Assembly: GCF_012911975.1 (NCBI RefSeq)
Contig: NZ_SMDQ01000019.1
Location: 22,436-86,435, forward strand
Direction: 5' to 3'
DNA: 64,000 nt
From: Nodosilinea sp. P-1105
GTDB lineage: Bacteria; Cyanobacteriota; Cyanobacteriia; Phormidesmidales; Phormidesmidaceae
This document shows positions 1 through 8,813 of the stretch, in pieces (positions within the stretch are counted from its first letter, which is position 1; every line of letters begins with the position of its first letter). Both the position numbers and the translations under genes were made by a program. The notes beneath the pieces were generated by a model. It made no database searches. It was given only the letters and a program-made list of their open reading frames with translations, and was not told the origin of the DNA.

Positions 1-1
1 C

Positions 2-2296
2 TGCTTAAGTCGTGTCTGGAGTAAGGTTAAGCATCTACTGCTACAAGGCTTTGGATTATGGTTAGTCCTATTTACTTTCACTATTTTTGTAATCTTACTC
101 ATTCATGAGATAGATTTAATTGGAGCAGAGATTTTTGACTCTACATCATCAGGCCTTGAATATTTAGACTATTTGAATAGCATAATACGTTCCCTAGGAA
201 TTATATTTTCGATTGGCCTTATTTCTTTTGCCTTATATTGGCTTTTTAATAACAAGGTAGGAATTGTGATCTTGCCTTTTGACGTGATTTATGGCCCATC
301 AGAGCATCAGAGTTTAGTCCCAAATCATCAAGAGAAAAAATATACTGTTAATCAGGGCTCATTTTTAGCCAATCTTCTTATAGAAGAAATTCATAGAATT
401 AAAAGCATACATATGATGCCCAGAGAGTTCAAAGATGATAGTTCTGATGAAATAAACTTAAGATTGGAATTTAGAAATTTTCCTCCCTTGACTTCTTTAG
501 AACATGATCTTGGCGAAGCATTAGCTGACTTAGGCACAATAGAGTTTGGCAATGCCAAGCTTTCGCTGGGCTCATTCTTACTTAGCATAAAAAGAGCATG
601 GCCATTTGGTGGTGTCAACGGCATTATTTCAGGAAGCGTTCGCACTAACCCAAGAACTCAAGAAATAGTCGCCCGTATAGACTATGGGAATAAAATCAGC
701 GCCTGGAAAGCGACACAAGAAAACTGTCAGGGAACAGTGTTTATTTCAGAAGATATGATTCGCGAGCTAGCCTACAAGATAGTCTTTGACCTGATCCCCA
801 AAAAAAAGCTTCCTGCTAGAACATGGAAAGCTTTGAGGGAAATTACAGAGGCTATAGCCTGTTTTGAGCAGTACTTCAGAACCAATATAGATAGTGCACT
901 TGACCAGGCCTATAACCATCTAGAGCAAGCCTTAAAAAAAGATGTGAGGTTAGAAACTTGTCACGATATCCATTCGGAGACATTAGCTGACTTCTTCTAT
1001 AGAATTGGCTTATCATATCTTTTGAGGAATAAGCATGAAGAAGCAGGCAGGGCCATAAAACAAGCGCTTAAACTAGATCAGAATTCAAACAATTTATGTT
1101 TTTATTACAATGCCCTCGGCAATGTTTATTTGGCTCAGGAAAAAACTGAGAAATCAGAACTACATTATCGACGATCTATTGACGAATATGAAAAAAGTAA
1201 GCAAACCAAATCCAGAAATGAAGTCGATAACTGGTTCAAAGTTCTGATAAAATATTTAACTTTTCACTATTATGATCTCACATACAAGTTATTTTCCTTA
1301 CTTTATCAACTCAGACTACGCAACTCACCGCCAGCGAGCCTAAAATACAAGGCAAAGATTTTCGCTTATCCATACAATGGGATTGGAAATATTTGTTGGC
1401 GTCAAAAAGGAGACTTTAGTGATGCATCTCAAAGTTACAATAAAGCAATTGAAATAGATCGACACTTTTGGAAAAGTTATCACAACCTAGGAGTTATTTA
1501 TCTATATCAAAATACATTTCATTTTTGTGAAAAAGATTTTAGAAAAGCCCATTACATGTTTGAAAAGGGCCTATATTATTGTAGCAAACCATCATCCGCT
1601 TGTCACAGTGGAATAAGTCTGGCAAATCTATTTCTCATAGTTTCATTTGAGCAAAAATTGCTTGCTAATCACGTAACATTTAAGTTTCACATAGCTTATC
1701 TCATCACTGAAGAATCAGTATTTCTTAGTCAGTCTTTGGTTGCCAAGAAAATTTTACAATTTCTTGATAGACTTTATACTTTTGACAATATCTTAACTGA
1801 GAGAGAAACAGATCAGGAACAGCGAAGCGAGATTATTAGCCATTGCGAATACCAGATGCTTAGAGCCATAGATTTAAGCCCTAAAGAGAATTATCTGAAT
1901 TGGAATTTAGGACTAATATATGCCTGGCAATCTAGATTTGATATGGCTTATCAGCAATGGGAAATTGCTGCAAACAAGGCCCAGGCTGACAACAAGCATT
2001 TTTGTTCAATGGTGTATAGATGTGCGAAATACTCACTTAAATCAAGACATTTTGATGGATTAAAGAATTACCACTCCAGTATAAAAGGCCACTACTCTGG
2101 CGTTAACGTTGGCAATTTAAAGAACACAATCAAAGATTTAGAGGTGATTAGATTATCAGTCTTTAAGGCGATAATTGCTGGTCGAACCAGGCCTAATCGA
2201 CTACAGGATATTACTGAAACGTACATAAGGATTTCTTTATTGCAGAGGAGCCTACTAAACTTATTAAAAAAAATAGAAATCAAAAAACTGGTATAA
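2..2296 (+). CDS. Membrane-anchored TPR-repeat protein, 5' end outside window
   Basis: This frame is open from base 2 with no stop or convincing start, so the gene begins left of the window; the TTG at 173 is only an internal candidate. The visible protein has about 764 residues. Two hydrophobic segments lie near its beginning (encoded about 50-106 and 188-245). A stretch then reads like a TolB/FlgO-type N-terminal fold (VGIVILPFD, later a helix with LLIEEIHRI), followed by several TPR-like helical pairs, for example around bases 1000-1150, 1380-1480 and 1860-1970. It is AT-rich and lacks HIP1 sites, unlike most genes further right. Family knowledge suggests a membrane-tethered scaffold with cytoplasmic TPRs. 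The TolB-like reading is inference and no specific function is assigned. Confidence 0.75.
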   Translation, partial: CLSRVWSKVKHLLLQGFGLWLVLFTFTIFVILLIHEIDLIGAEIFDSTSSGLEYLDYLNSIIRSLGIIFSIGLISFALYWLFNNKVGIVILPFDVIYGPSEHQSLVPNHQEKKYTVNQGSFLANLLIEEIHRIKSIHMMPREFKDDSSDEINLRLEFRNFPPLTSLEHDLGEALADLGTIEFGNAKLSLGSFLLSIKRAWPFGGVNGIISGSVRTNPRTQEIVARIDYGNKISAWKATQENCQGTVFISEDMIRELAYKIVFDLIPKKKLPARTWKALREITEAIACFEQYFRTNIDSALDQAYNHLEQALKKDVRLETCHDIHSETLADFFYRIGLSYLLRNKHEEAGRAIKQALKLDQNSNNLCFYYNALGNVYLAQEKTEKSELHYRRSIDEYEKSKQTKSRNEVDNWFKVLIKYLTFHYYDLTYKLFSLLYQLRLRNSPPASLKYKAKIFAYPYNGIGNICWRQKGDFSDASQSYNKAIEIDRHFWKSYHNLGVIYLYQNTFHFCEKDFRKAHYMFEKGLYYCSKPSSACHSGISLANLFLIVSFEQKLLANHVTFKFHIAYLITEESVFLSQSLVAKKILQFLDRLYTFDNILTERETDQEQRSEIISHCEYQMLRAIDLSPKENYLNWNLGLIYAWQSRFDMAYQQWEIAANKAQADNKHFCSMVYRCAKYSLKSRHFDGLKNYHSSIKGHYSGVNVGNLKNTIKDLEVIRLSVFKAIIAGRTRPNRLQDITETYIRISLLQRSLLNLLKKIEIKKLV

Positions 2297-2438
2297 CTGC
2301 AAATAATGCGTTAGCTTCTGGTTGACTGACTCAAGTTTGAAAAGCCTTAGCATCCCTTAGTTTGATGGCGTCGAAATAGAGCAAATAAGCACCTAATTAC
2401 CAGATAAAATTGAGTGATTTTTGTTCTAACCCACCTCC

Positions 2439-2493
2439 AAGTCCAGTTCTGGAGTGCTGTCTATGGGAGAACTCCAGATCCCGAGCTGGACTT
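2439..2493. repeat. 55-bp palindromic dispersed element, copy 1
   Basis: Outer arms AAGTCCAG and CTGGACTT bracket inner arms CTGGAGT and ACTCCAG, with a variable centre. Four more copies of exactly the same length lie at 27241, 31905, 53497 and 55835. This copy lies between the TPR gene and the Nudix-like gene. Confidence 0.85.
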
Positions 2494-2536
2494 AATCAGT
2501 ATTTTCTTATAATAATTAGGTGAAGATGAGTTACTT

Positions 2537-3358
2537 ATGTTTTCAAATTCTAGTAAGACTTCTGCAAGCAGTGCTGAAACTACCAAGGCAGAGAAAAAGC
2601 CTCAGTTAGCCTTAAGATGGTTATCATTATTTTTCTCCGCTTTCTCTTTTGCCGTAGTATTGCATTCACTTTTCTCACCTGATGCAAAAGAAACCTTGAG
2701 CAGTCAAGCTATTTACTGGTTTTCAATTTCGTTCATCGCTGCAATCATACCCTGGGCGAAAGAGTTTGAACTTGGCTCTCTGAAGATTACACTTCAGGAG
2801 TTCAAGGATGAACTAAAAAGTATAAAAAAGGAAATCAAGGAAATTTCTGAAAGTCGATACGCAAACCTGGTGTATCTGCTTGATAGTCAAGGCAACTTAG
2901 CAATCATTCAGCGTCCTCAGTATGACAATAGATGGATCCCCTGTGGTACTCGTCTAGAGCCAAATGAGTTCCCCCATGAAGCCGTGGAAAGAATCATTTC
3001 CGAAGAATTAGGACTTGCCAGAAGATCCTATGATTTCTGGCCAGAATTCTCAGAAGTCACCTATGAGGAAACCAGGATGGTTCCTAAACCTTATCAGGTT
3101 CAAATTGAGTCAAGTGAGCATTTGAGAGGGAAAGGAGGTGAAGCTATATCGCAGCATTATGATTTCGTATATGTATGTACAACTTTTGATGAAATGCCAA
3201 GTCTTAGGGAAAAGTATGTTGTCCAGTGGATTTCCTTCAGGAAATTTAAGCGAGAAATTGCATTGGCTCAAAAAAGGGGAGAAAGTTTCACTTTCCATGA
3301 TGTAGAAATAACATATGAAAGGATTTTAAGGGACATGGGTAAGCTCGACTTACTGTGA
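2537..3358 (+). CDS. Two-TM protein with degenerate Nudix-like domain
   Basis: 273 residues. Two hydrophobic segments (about 25-47 and 56-75) form an N-terminal membrane hairpin. A charged, probably coiled-coil linker (85-106) joins it to a Nudix-like domain (about 110-270). The Nudix box falls at residues 137-160. The REUXEEXGU half is recognisable as RIISEELGL, but the Arg-Glu pair has become Arg-Ile, and the spacing from the first Gly to the upstream Glu is one residue too long. The metal-binding EE pair is kept. True Nudix enzymes hydrolyse nucleoside diphosphates linked to X; here hydrolysis may be weakened, leaving a membrane-tethered sensor. The gene is AT-rich like its upstream neighbour. 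The ATG at 2537 has only a weak ribosome site. Confidence 0.75.
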   Translation: MFSNSSKTSASSAETTKAEKKPQLALRWLSLFFSAFSFAVVLHSLFSPDAKETLSSQAIYWFSISFIAAIIPWAKEFELGSLKITLQEFKDELKSIKKEIKEISESRYANLVYLLDSQGNLAIIQRPQYDNRWIPCGTRLEPNEFPHEAVERIISEELGLARRSYDFWPEFSEVTYEETRMVPKPYQVQIESSEHLRGKGGEAISQHYDFVYVCTTFDEMPSLREKYVVQWISFRKFKREIALAQKRGESFTFHDVEITYERILRDMGKLDLL

Positions 3359-3539
3359 GTAGCCTCGATTATGAAAAGTTTCAGGAACTGCGTTTAGTCT
3401 GCCTGAAAACCTTTTCGTTTCAATCAACTTCTAAAGTTTTGTCAGTTAGCCCGAGAGATCTTCCCCTGAGATCATCAGCTTACTGTGTGGACTGCAGCGG
3501 TTGTCAACCAGCACAAAAAAGAGTTCAACGTTGCTGGTT

Positions 3540-3580
3540 TCGACTCCGCTCAACTAGCGACAAGGTCTGAGCGGAGTCGA
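3540..3580. repeat. 13-bp inverted repeat
   Basis: Arms TCGACTCCGCTCA (3540-3552) and TGAGCGGAGTCGA (3568-3580) are perfect reverse complements with a 15-nt spacer. Related half-sites (GCTGAGCG...TCGAAG) occur near 16600 and inside the miniature element at 51141, so this is probably a common dispersed palindrome of the genome. No U-run follows, so it is not a simple terminator. Confidence 0.75.
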
Positions 3581-3653
3581 AGGCCGGATCAAGGATCAGT
3601 CAGTAATTATGTCCATGTACTTATGCGTGTAAGCCGGGACAACTGTAGGGCTT

Positions 3654-3720
3654 GGAATTTAGGAGTTAGAAGCTAGGAGTGGCGCTGTGAGAAGCTTCTA
3701 GCTCCTGGCTTCTAGATTCC
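3654..3720. repeat. Long hairpin, 26 pairs including wobble pairs
   Basis: Left arm 3654-3679 and right arm 3695-3720 are reverse complements except at positions where the + strand transcript would form G-U pairs. With those pairs the 26-bp stem closes completely around a 15-nt loop. The mismatches are all of the wobble type, which suggests that an RNA stem has been kept, or that this is a decayed palindromic repeat. Confidence 0.65.
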
Positions 3721-3890
3721 TTGACAGGAAATGTTTCGCCTTACGATGATACCTGTTTGGGTAGTCTACTTACACGAGAAGCGATAAGATACCTAGCATT
3801 GATTGAGGCATTAACGACTTGATCGAAGGGTTAAGCTGCATAAGCCTACCAGCTCCCCTAACTGTGTAGTTCTCTCACCTGCCTTGCCTT

Positions 3891-4409
3891 ATGGATATCG
3901 ATCCGACCGTCTATCCGTCTCGAGTTTTTGCTCGGCTTTTGGCCCATACCCAACTCACAGCAGATATCACTGGTTGTCCTATAACTATCTCGGTGCAACG
4001 GTTGGGAGAAGTAGCCTATGACCAGAACGTGATTCCTGGCGGAGAACCTCAACTGCCATCCACCTCCTCTAGCCATCCAACCCTCGGGCTAAGATTTAGC
4101 CTATCTGCTAGTCTTCACAGCGCTCCATCCAGCAACAACGCCTCACCCATTCATCCCCTCAATGACGCTATTGTTGATAGCTCCAGTCAAGCAAGAGACA
4201 GCCAGGGGATAGATCAGGCTTTGTTTGAGGATGTTGCTAAAACAGTTTTTAGTCCTAACCGCTATCCTGACCTGTATCGGTCTTGCGGTACTCGCGCAGC
4301 CGCGGCTGAATTAGAGGTTAAAGTAGCGACTGAGATTGTAGCCACCTACAAGCAGATTATGGACAACCGAGATTGCTCAACGGTACAAGGGCTAAACGAC
4401 TTGCTTTAG
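3891..4409 (+). CDS. Hypothetical protein, 172 aa
   Basis: I do not recognise this protein. It begins MDIDPTVYPS, has a Ser/Pro-rich middle (about 55-105) and ends in a helical segment (about 115-170). There is no signal peptide, membrane segment or known motif. No ribosome site is obvious before the ATG. The open frame is fairly long with plausible amino-acid composition, and the next gene lies on the same strand. It could be a lineage-specific gene or a chance frame. Confidence 0.4.
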   Translation: MDIDPTVYPSRVFARLLAHTQLTADITGCPITISVQRLGEVAYDQNVIPGGEPQLPSTSSSHPTLGLRFSLSASLHSAPSSNNASPIHPLNDAIVDSSSQARDSQGIDQALFEDVAKTVFSPNRYPDLYRSCGTRAAAAELEVKVATEIVATYKQIMDNRDCSTVQGLNDLL

Positions 4410-4547
4410 ATAGCTCCTGGAACACTCTAGCTATCGCTCAATAACAGCCGTCTGAGGAGACCTCTGCCATTTACAGTAGTATGATGCTTCATGGAGTTCC
4501 GTCCAAGCGGCAGGCTTCTGGCTTTACTCGCGTCTACTCACGGCCCC

Positions 4548-5000
4548 ATGAGCGATTCTCACATCAACGTTGGTCCTATTGCTTGCCGATTATCCCAACT
4601 GACTGTCTTCACTAACGATGCTAACCCCCCTTTTTCTGAGACGGTTTTGCAAAGCCATCAGCCATTCTCACTGAAAGTGATAGTAGAGTTTTCCGGGCCA
4701 GGGGCGATCGCATTGATGCCCCTGGCCCCAGCTATTCAGGTGGAATTTTACACCAAGCCTTTGAGTCCTGAAACTGGCACTATTTTAGGCAGCATTCAGG
4801 TTAATACCAGACCAGACGTACTAATTTACGAGCCAACGATTAATCTGGGAACACCATTATCGATTGGACTTCGGCCAAAAACGATTTACCGGATTGGAGC
4901 TGTATTGCGGGTTGGGGCGCTAGACTGGCCTTCATTAATTACGGGTTACACGGAAGAGGTTACAGTCGAAATCTATGCGAGGGTTGAACGTTCCAAGTGA
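4548..5000 (+). CDS. Hypothetical protein, 150 aa
   Basis: I do not recognise this protein. The preferred start is the ATG giving MSDSHINVGP; an upstream ATG at 4491 would add 19 residues. The chain is rich in alternating hydrophobic/polar segments (FSLKVIVEF, IQVEFYTK, EVTVEIYARV), which suggests an all-beta sandwich of the kind found in single-domain adhesin-like or immunoglobulin-like proteins. No signal peptide is visible. The first HIP1 octamer in the window lies in this gene (about 4705), so it marks the border with host-like DNA. Confidence 0.55.
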   Translation: MSDSHINVGPIACRLSQLTVFTNDANPPFSETVLQSHQPFSLKVIVEFSGPGAIALMPLAPAIQVEFYTKPLSPETGTILGSIQVNTRPDVLIYEPTINLGTPLSIGLRPKTIYRIGAVLRVGALDWPSLITGYTEEVTVEIYARVERSK

Positions 5001-5060
5001 GACTTGCCCTCAAGTGGCTCATCTACTGGTGATGCCTTACCCTCCACATTTCCCTAGGTC

Positions 5061-5093
5061 AAAAAACTGCCTCTAGGCATTAACTCAGAGGCA
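5061..5093 (-). terminator. Rho-independent terminator of the YggT gene
   Basis: Read on the minus strand, GCCTCT and AGAGGC pair around a loop and are followed closely by six U residues (complement of 5061-5066). It lies 60 bp after the YggT stop. Confidence 0.75.
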
Positions 5094-5152
5094 GGACCCT
5101 CCTACAGCGATAACCAATACTTAGAAGTCAGGAGCCAGTTAGGAGCGCGCGT

Positions 5153-5437
5153 CTAAAAGTAGGCGTAGGAAGATGAAGCGGCCACTGCGATCGCCACCAA
5201 CCCTTGACGTACAAACGACAGTAGCAAGAAGGCCAGAATCGGCGACAGATCAATCCCGCCCAAGGGGGGGATGATGGAACGGAAAATATTCAGATAGGGA
5301 TCCGTAAGCTGGCTGAGTACCGAGAATGGCGGACTAAACCAGTCCACATTCGGGAACCAGCTCAGCAAGATGCGAATAATCAGCAGGACCGTATAAATCG
5401 ACAAAAACGTCGTCAGGGTTTGTACCAATATGTCCAT
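5153..5437 (-). CDS. YggT family membrane protein
   Basis: 94 residues from the start MDILVQTLTT; an upstream in-frame start would add 11 residues unlike the family. Two hydrophobic segments (about 4-25 and 62-90) flank the family signature LLSWFPNVDW and a DPYLNIFR loop. YggT/Ycf19 proteins are small inner- or thylakoid-membrane proteins; plant and cyanobacterial members are linked to thylakoid organisation and cytochrome b6f assembly, but the molecular role is unsettled. The gene is followed by its own terminator. Confidence 0.85.
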   Translation of the reverse strand: MDILVQTLTTFLSIYTVLLIIRILLSWFPNVDWFSPPFSVLSQLTDPYLNIFRSIIPPLGGIDLSPILAFLLLSFVRQGLVAIAVAASSSYAYF

Positions 5438-5542
5438 CGCAGAAACCTCGGCAGTAGTCGTTACCAACAATACATGGATAATTAGCAGCTGTCAGTTAAA
5501 GTGTAACGGATTGCTGCATCTGTTAGCTTTGGGCTAGATGTG

Positions 5543-5866
5543 CTAGGAATCAACCCGAGACGGGCTTTCCCAAGGATGCTCAGGGTGGCCGTTGATCCCC
5601 CCTAGCTGTTGACGCACCTCATCGATCGCATCATTCAGCTGGGCGATCTTGACTTCTAAGCCCAGGCGAGCTGCTTCCATACTCTCTTCATCTAAGTCCT
5701 CAAACTCTCCAAACCCAAGGGGTTGATCGGCCTTTGGCAGGGATGTTTTGGCCCGATCAGCAGACTGCATACGAGAGGCGGCTAGGGCCCCGACAACGCC
5801 CCCCAGCGCTCCGCCGACCAGGGTGCCGAGCAAAAAACCGCCGACGAAATTGTCTTGTTGACTCAT
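5543..5866 (-). CDS. Small glycine-zipper membrane protein
   Basis: 107 residues. The N-terminus (8-30) is a glycine-rich hydrophobic segment, FVGGFLLGTLVGGALGGVVG, of the YtxH/glycine-zipper kind. A short acidic linker follows, then a probable coiled coil (about 65-92). Such proteins usually insert in the membrane or associate with envelope structures; no enzymatic motif is seen. It precedes the YggT gene in the same direction with about 100 bp between them, so co-transcription is possible. Confidence 0.7.
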   Translation of the reverse strand: MSQQDNFVGGFLLGTLVGGALGGVVGALAASRMQSADRAKTSLPKADQPLGFGEFEDLDEESMEAARLGLEVKIAQLNDAIDEVRQQLGGINGHPEHPWESPSRVDS

Positions 5867-6075
5867 AGGTGCTTACCCGTGTGTTTATCGCCTGCTTTGT
5901 GGGTTGACCGGCCAGAATGACCCTAAGGGGTGTGATGAGTCAGCCGTTGAGACTGACCGTCACCAAACTTGATCGATTACGGCCTTATCTATTTTGACGG
6001 ATGTTGTCCTGTCTGCGCCAAAGCTTAGTTAGATCTTAAACCTTTAGGGTGGGAAGGCGATTTAGGGAACCGGTG

Positions 6076-6726
6076 TTAGGTACCAAAGGTGCGATCGCCA
6101 GCATCCCCCAAACCCGGCACGATGAATCCGTTGTCGTTCACCACCTCGTCAATGGCGGCTGCAAAAATGGTGACACTGGGATAGGTGGCCGCTAACTTTT
6201 GTAGGGCGGGGGGGGAGGTGACGATGGAAATGATCCGCACGGCGGCGGGGTCTATCCCCCGCTGGGTGAGCTCAGCCATCATCGCCATAATCGTACCGCC
6301 CGTGGCCAGCATCGGCTCGCTAATGATTACCCGAGTCCGGGGATCCAACTGGTCGGGTAGTTTGTTCAAGTAGCAGCTGGCCTCCAGGGTGGTTTCATTG
6401 CGCACAAACCCCATGTGGTAGACCGAGGCGAGGGGCACCAAGGCTTGAATACCTGGCATCAGGGCTAGACCGGCTCGTAAAATCGGTATCACCAGGGTGG
6501 GCACATCGGGATTCACAAAGGTGGCAGGAGCCGGTCCCAGGGGCGTATTCACCGTGGTCTCCATCGTAGGCAGCCACTCCCGAGTGGCCTCGTAGGCCAG
6601 CCAGCGCCCCAGTTCCTCCATGGCAGAACGAAACAGGGGATCAGGGGTGTCAGCATCGCGAGCTACCCCCAGCCAGTGCTGAATCAACGGATGGGGCGGC
6701 ACGAAAATACGCAGTTGTGGAGCCAT
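6076..6726 (-). CDS. upp: Uracil phosphoribosyltransferase, plant/chloroplast-like type
   Basis: 216 residues from MAPQLRIFVP; the frame extends 64 codons upstream but that part does not resemble the family and would run into the divergent neighbour. The chain matches the plastid-type UPRT line: PPHPLIQHWL, LGRWLAYEATREWLP, VIPILRAGLAL, YLNKLPDQL and the C-terminal uracil-binding [12 protein letters not shown]. The PRPP loop reads EPMLATGGT, where most members have DPM-ATGNT, a conservative Asp-to-Glu change. The expected reaction is uracil plus PRPP to UMP. A second, canonical upp lies at 43997, so this one may be specialised or regulatory. Confidence 0.85.
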   Translation of the reverse strand: MAPQLRIFVPPHPLIQHWLGVARDADTPDPLFRSAMEELGRWLAYEATREWLPTMETTVNTPLGPAPATFVNPDVPTLVIPILRAGLALMPGIQALVPLASVYHMGFVRNETTLEASCYLNKLPDQLDPRTRVIISEPMLATGGTIMAMMAELTQRGIDPAAVRIISIVTSPPALQKLAATYPSVTIFAAAIDEVVNDNGFIVPGLGDAGDRTFGT

Positions 6727-6916
6727 GACCTTTAGGGGTTGATCGAACGTCAGTAGTGGACGAGTGAGTATAGGCAAATTTGCCACATCATACTCTGTTA
6801 CGGCATTTACGATACGGTCAGGTCGGTGTGAAAACCAGGCTTTTCCAAGGGGAAGCCACACCTGCGCCAGATCCTGGCCCCTGGGACAATGGAAACGTTC
6901 GCCAGAGGAGATCGGC

Positions 6917-7252
6917 ATGGCAAAAACGTTTTTTATTAAATCATTCTTGAGCTGGTACCGGCGGCTAATCCGTCATTCTAAGTATCGTTGGCTGGTTCTG
7001 TTAGGCACCCTGGCCTACGTCGCCACCCCCATTGATCTGATTCCCAGCTTTATTCCGGTGATTGGCTGGCTAGATGATGGATTAGTGGTCACCCTGGCCC
7101 TGACTGAGGTCACCCAAATGTTGCTGGAACGGCGACGGCGCGAAGCTGATCTGACGAACCCAAAGCCCAAGGCCAGCTCAATGGACTCTGCTAAGGAAGA
7201 TGCCACAACCACGGCGGCCTCGACGATTGATGTGGATGCTGTGGCGATGTGA
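6917..7252 (+). CDS. YkvA-like DUF1232 membrane protein
   Basis: 111 residues from MAKTFFIKSF. Residues about 25-70 carry the DUF1232 signature: YVATPIDLIPSFIPVIGWLDD, split as a membrane-entering loop and a DD motif, followed by an amphipathic helix. The C-terminal 35 residues are polar and low in complexity. The function of DUF1232 is not established. It is divergent from the upstream upp-like gene with 190 bp between starts. Longer starts in the same frame would overlap that gene and are not supported. Confidence 0.8.
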   Translation: MAKTFFIKSFLSWYRRLIRHSKYRWLVLLGTLAYVATPIDLIPSFIPVIGWLDDGLVVTLALTEVTQMLLERRRREADLTNPKPKASSMDSAKEDATTTAASTIDVDAVAM

Positions 7253-7485
7253 TTGTAAGACTTAGGCATAAACTGCAACAAACCGTAGCCTGTTTATTGC
7301 GATCTACAAACCTGTGCAACGTTTTCAGGCAGCTGGCCCTGAGGCTTGGAGTGTCTTGGTAGAACGAGGAGAATAGGGAGGCTATATCCCCGGCCCGTCC
7401 ATGCGGCCACCCGATATTTCAGTAGGGACATCCATAGCCCTAGCCCTTGACGCGATCGCCCTGTACACTTTCGGCGAGTTTTCCC

Positions 7486-8385
7486 ATGGTTAACGCTGCT
7501 CTCGCCTCGGCTCTGCCTACTCAGCCCCAGCCACCCCCAGCCTATCAGGAGGCCCAATTGGCCTTGGCGGTGGCGGATGAAAGCTTTCTGCGATCGCTGT
7601 TGACCGACAGCTTGCCAGCCTTGGTGCATCCCCATGAAGTGGGCACTGTCACCGTGGATGTGGGGGTACCCATGGGCCAGGGGCGGATTGATGCGGTACT
7701 GAAGTTCGAACATATCAGCTGTGTGCTGGCTGGATCCTATCCTGACGCGCCCCCAGCACCAACGGTGCATACCCACACCCAGTACCAGGCCATCACCACC
7801 TGTCACTCTGACCTGACGACCCTGGCTCAGAATGTGCCGATCTCGACCGCAGTCGAGATCCTGGCCCGGGCTGGGTTCGACCCAGACCAAATTCACCACA
7901 TTTTACACTTACCGTCCCAGGCCTGGCACAAATCCTGGTGGTACACCCTTGATCCTGATGGGTTTCTGACGGTTCCTTTCCAACGATCCATCCGCACCCG
8001 CTGTTTTGCCGACGGCACTGTCACCCTCCAGTTCAAAGACTATTACGCCTACGAGCGGCCAGAGGGCTTTCGCAGCGAACCCCGCCAACTGCCCGTGCTC
8101 GTCCATATGCCCCACCAGAGCTTTTGCGACAACCTGGCCCAGATCAACCGCACCCGTCAAACCCTGGGCACGGGGCAGGCCCTATTGATGGCCGATGACC
8201 TGACTGAGCTAGAAATTGAAGGCTATATTCGCCAAAACGTTAGCTTGTTCAGGCAACGGGGGATGGAATCAGCCTTGCAAGTCAATTGCCACATTTGCCA
8301 ACAAACTCAATGTCCAATGCGGGGAATTGATACCTCACCGGTTCTGGCCTGCCGCGCCTTTCAGCCCGCCGAGGTGATGGTCTAG
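7486..8385 (+). CDS. Conserved-looking unknown protein with C-terminal cysteine cluster
   Basis: 299 residues from MVNAALASAL. I do not recognise a named family. The middle carries aromatic-rich segments (AWHKSWWYTL, FKDYYAYERP), and the C-terminus holds a closely spaced cysteine set, CHICQQTQC followed by a fourth Cys about 15 residues later, which could bind zinc or an Fe-S centre. There is no signal peptide or membrane span. Codon use and HIP1 sites are host-like, which supports a real gene. Its stop overlaps the convergent TIGR02588 gene by 4 bp. Confidence 0.75.
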   Translation: MVNAALASALPTQPQPPPAYQEAQLALAVADESFLRSLLTDSLPALVHPHEVGTVTVDVGVPMGQGRIDAVLKFEHISCVLAGSYPDAPPAPTVHTHTQYQAITTCHSDLTTLAQNVPISTAVEILARAGFDPDQIHHILHLPSQAWHKSWWYTLDPDGFLTVPFQRSIRTRCFADGTVTLQFKDYYAYERPEGFRSEPRQLPVLVHMPHQSFCDNLAQINRTRQTLGTGQALLMADDLTELEIEGYIRQNVSLFRQRGMESALQVNCHICQQTQCPMRGIDTSPVLACRAFQPAEVMV

Positions 8386-8813
8386 GGGAGTCGGTAACTG
8401 GCCACCCGCACCACCAAGTCACCACGATGGGGATCGTGGTTAAACACAAAGCTGCCCTCTTTTTGTTCGTGCCCTGACAAAAAATCAATTTGCTGTTCGC
8501 CCGTTTCTTCACCTTGACCGGGAATGTCCAGTTCGGCAATCACCTGCACCCCATTGGCGATGCGCCCGCCGGTATTGGTAATCACAAAGGGTACATAGTA
8601 GCGACCATCGGTAATCCGAATCGACTCAGCGACAACGACATTAAAGGCAGGGGGGCGATCTTGGTTCACCTGCCAGTCATAGATAATCACCCCCACGAGG
8701 GTTAATAAGATCACAGTCGCCCCGATAAACGTCACCCACTCGGCCATAGACCGTTGGGGTTGCCCGGTGGTAGAAGCCTGGGATGAATTGGGGGGAGGAT
8801 TGTCGATGCCCAT
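8382..8813 (-). CDS. TIGR02588 family protein
   Basis: 143 residues. A polar N-terminus (1-22) is followed by one membrane helix (about 26-46) and a beta-rich domain with YYVPFVITNTGG, typical of the TIGR02588 family (small membrane-anchored proteins of unknown function). Its start codon abuts the stop of the upstream TIGR02587 gene (shared base 8813), so the two are translationally coupled. These two families commonly occur side by side, which suggests a two-part membrane complex. The 3' end overlaps the convergent gene by 4 bp. Confidence 0.8.
   Translation of the reverse strand: MGIDNPPPNSSQASTTGQPQRSMAEWVTFIGATVILLTLVGVIIYDWQVNQDRPPAFNVVVAESIRITDGRYYVPFVITNTGGRIANGVQVIAELDIPGQGEETGEQQIDFLSGHEQKEGSFVFNHDPHRGDLVVRVASYRLP

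Larger units (their letters stand above)
3359..3890. other. Intergenic stretch with two hairpin repeats
   Basis: No convincing gene. Short open frames here lack ribosome sites and family resemblance. The stretch holds a 13-bp inverted repeat (3540-3580) and a long wobble-paired hairpin (3654-3720), listed separately. Confidence 0.6.

Noticed and set aside
3355-3676. Short open frames after the Nudix-like gene
   Set aside because: They run through the 13-bp inverted repeat and have no supporting start or homology.
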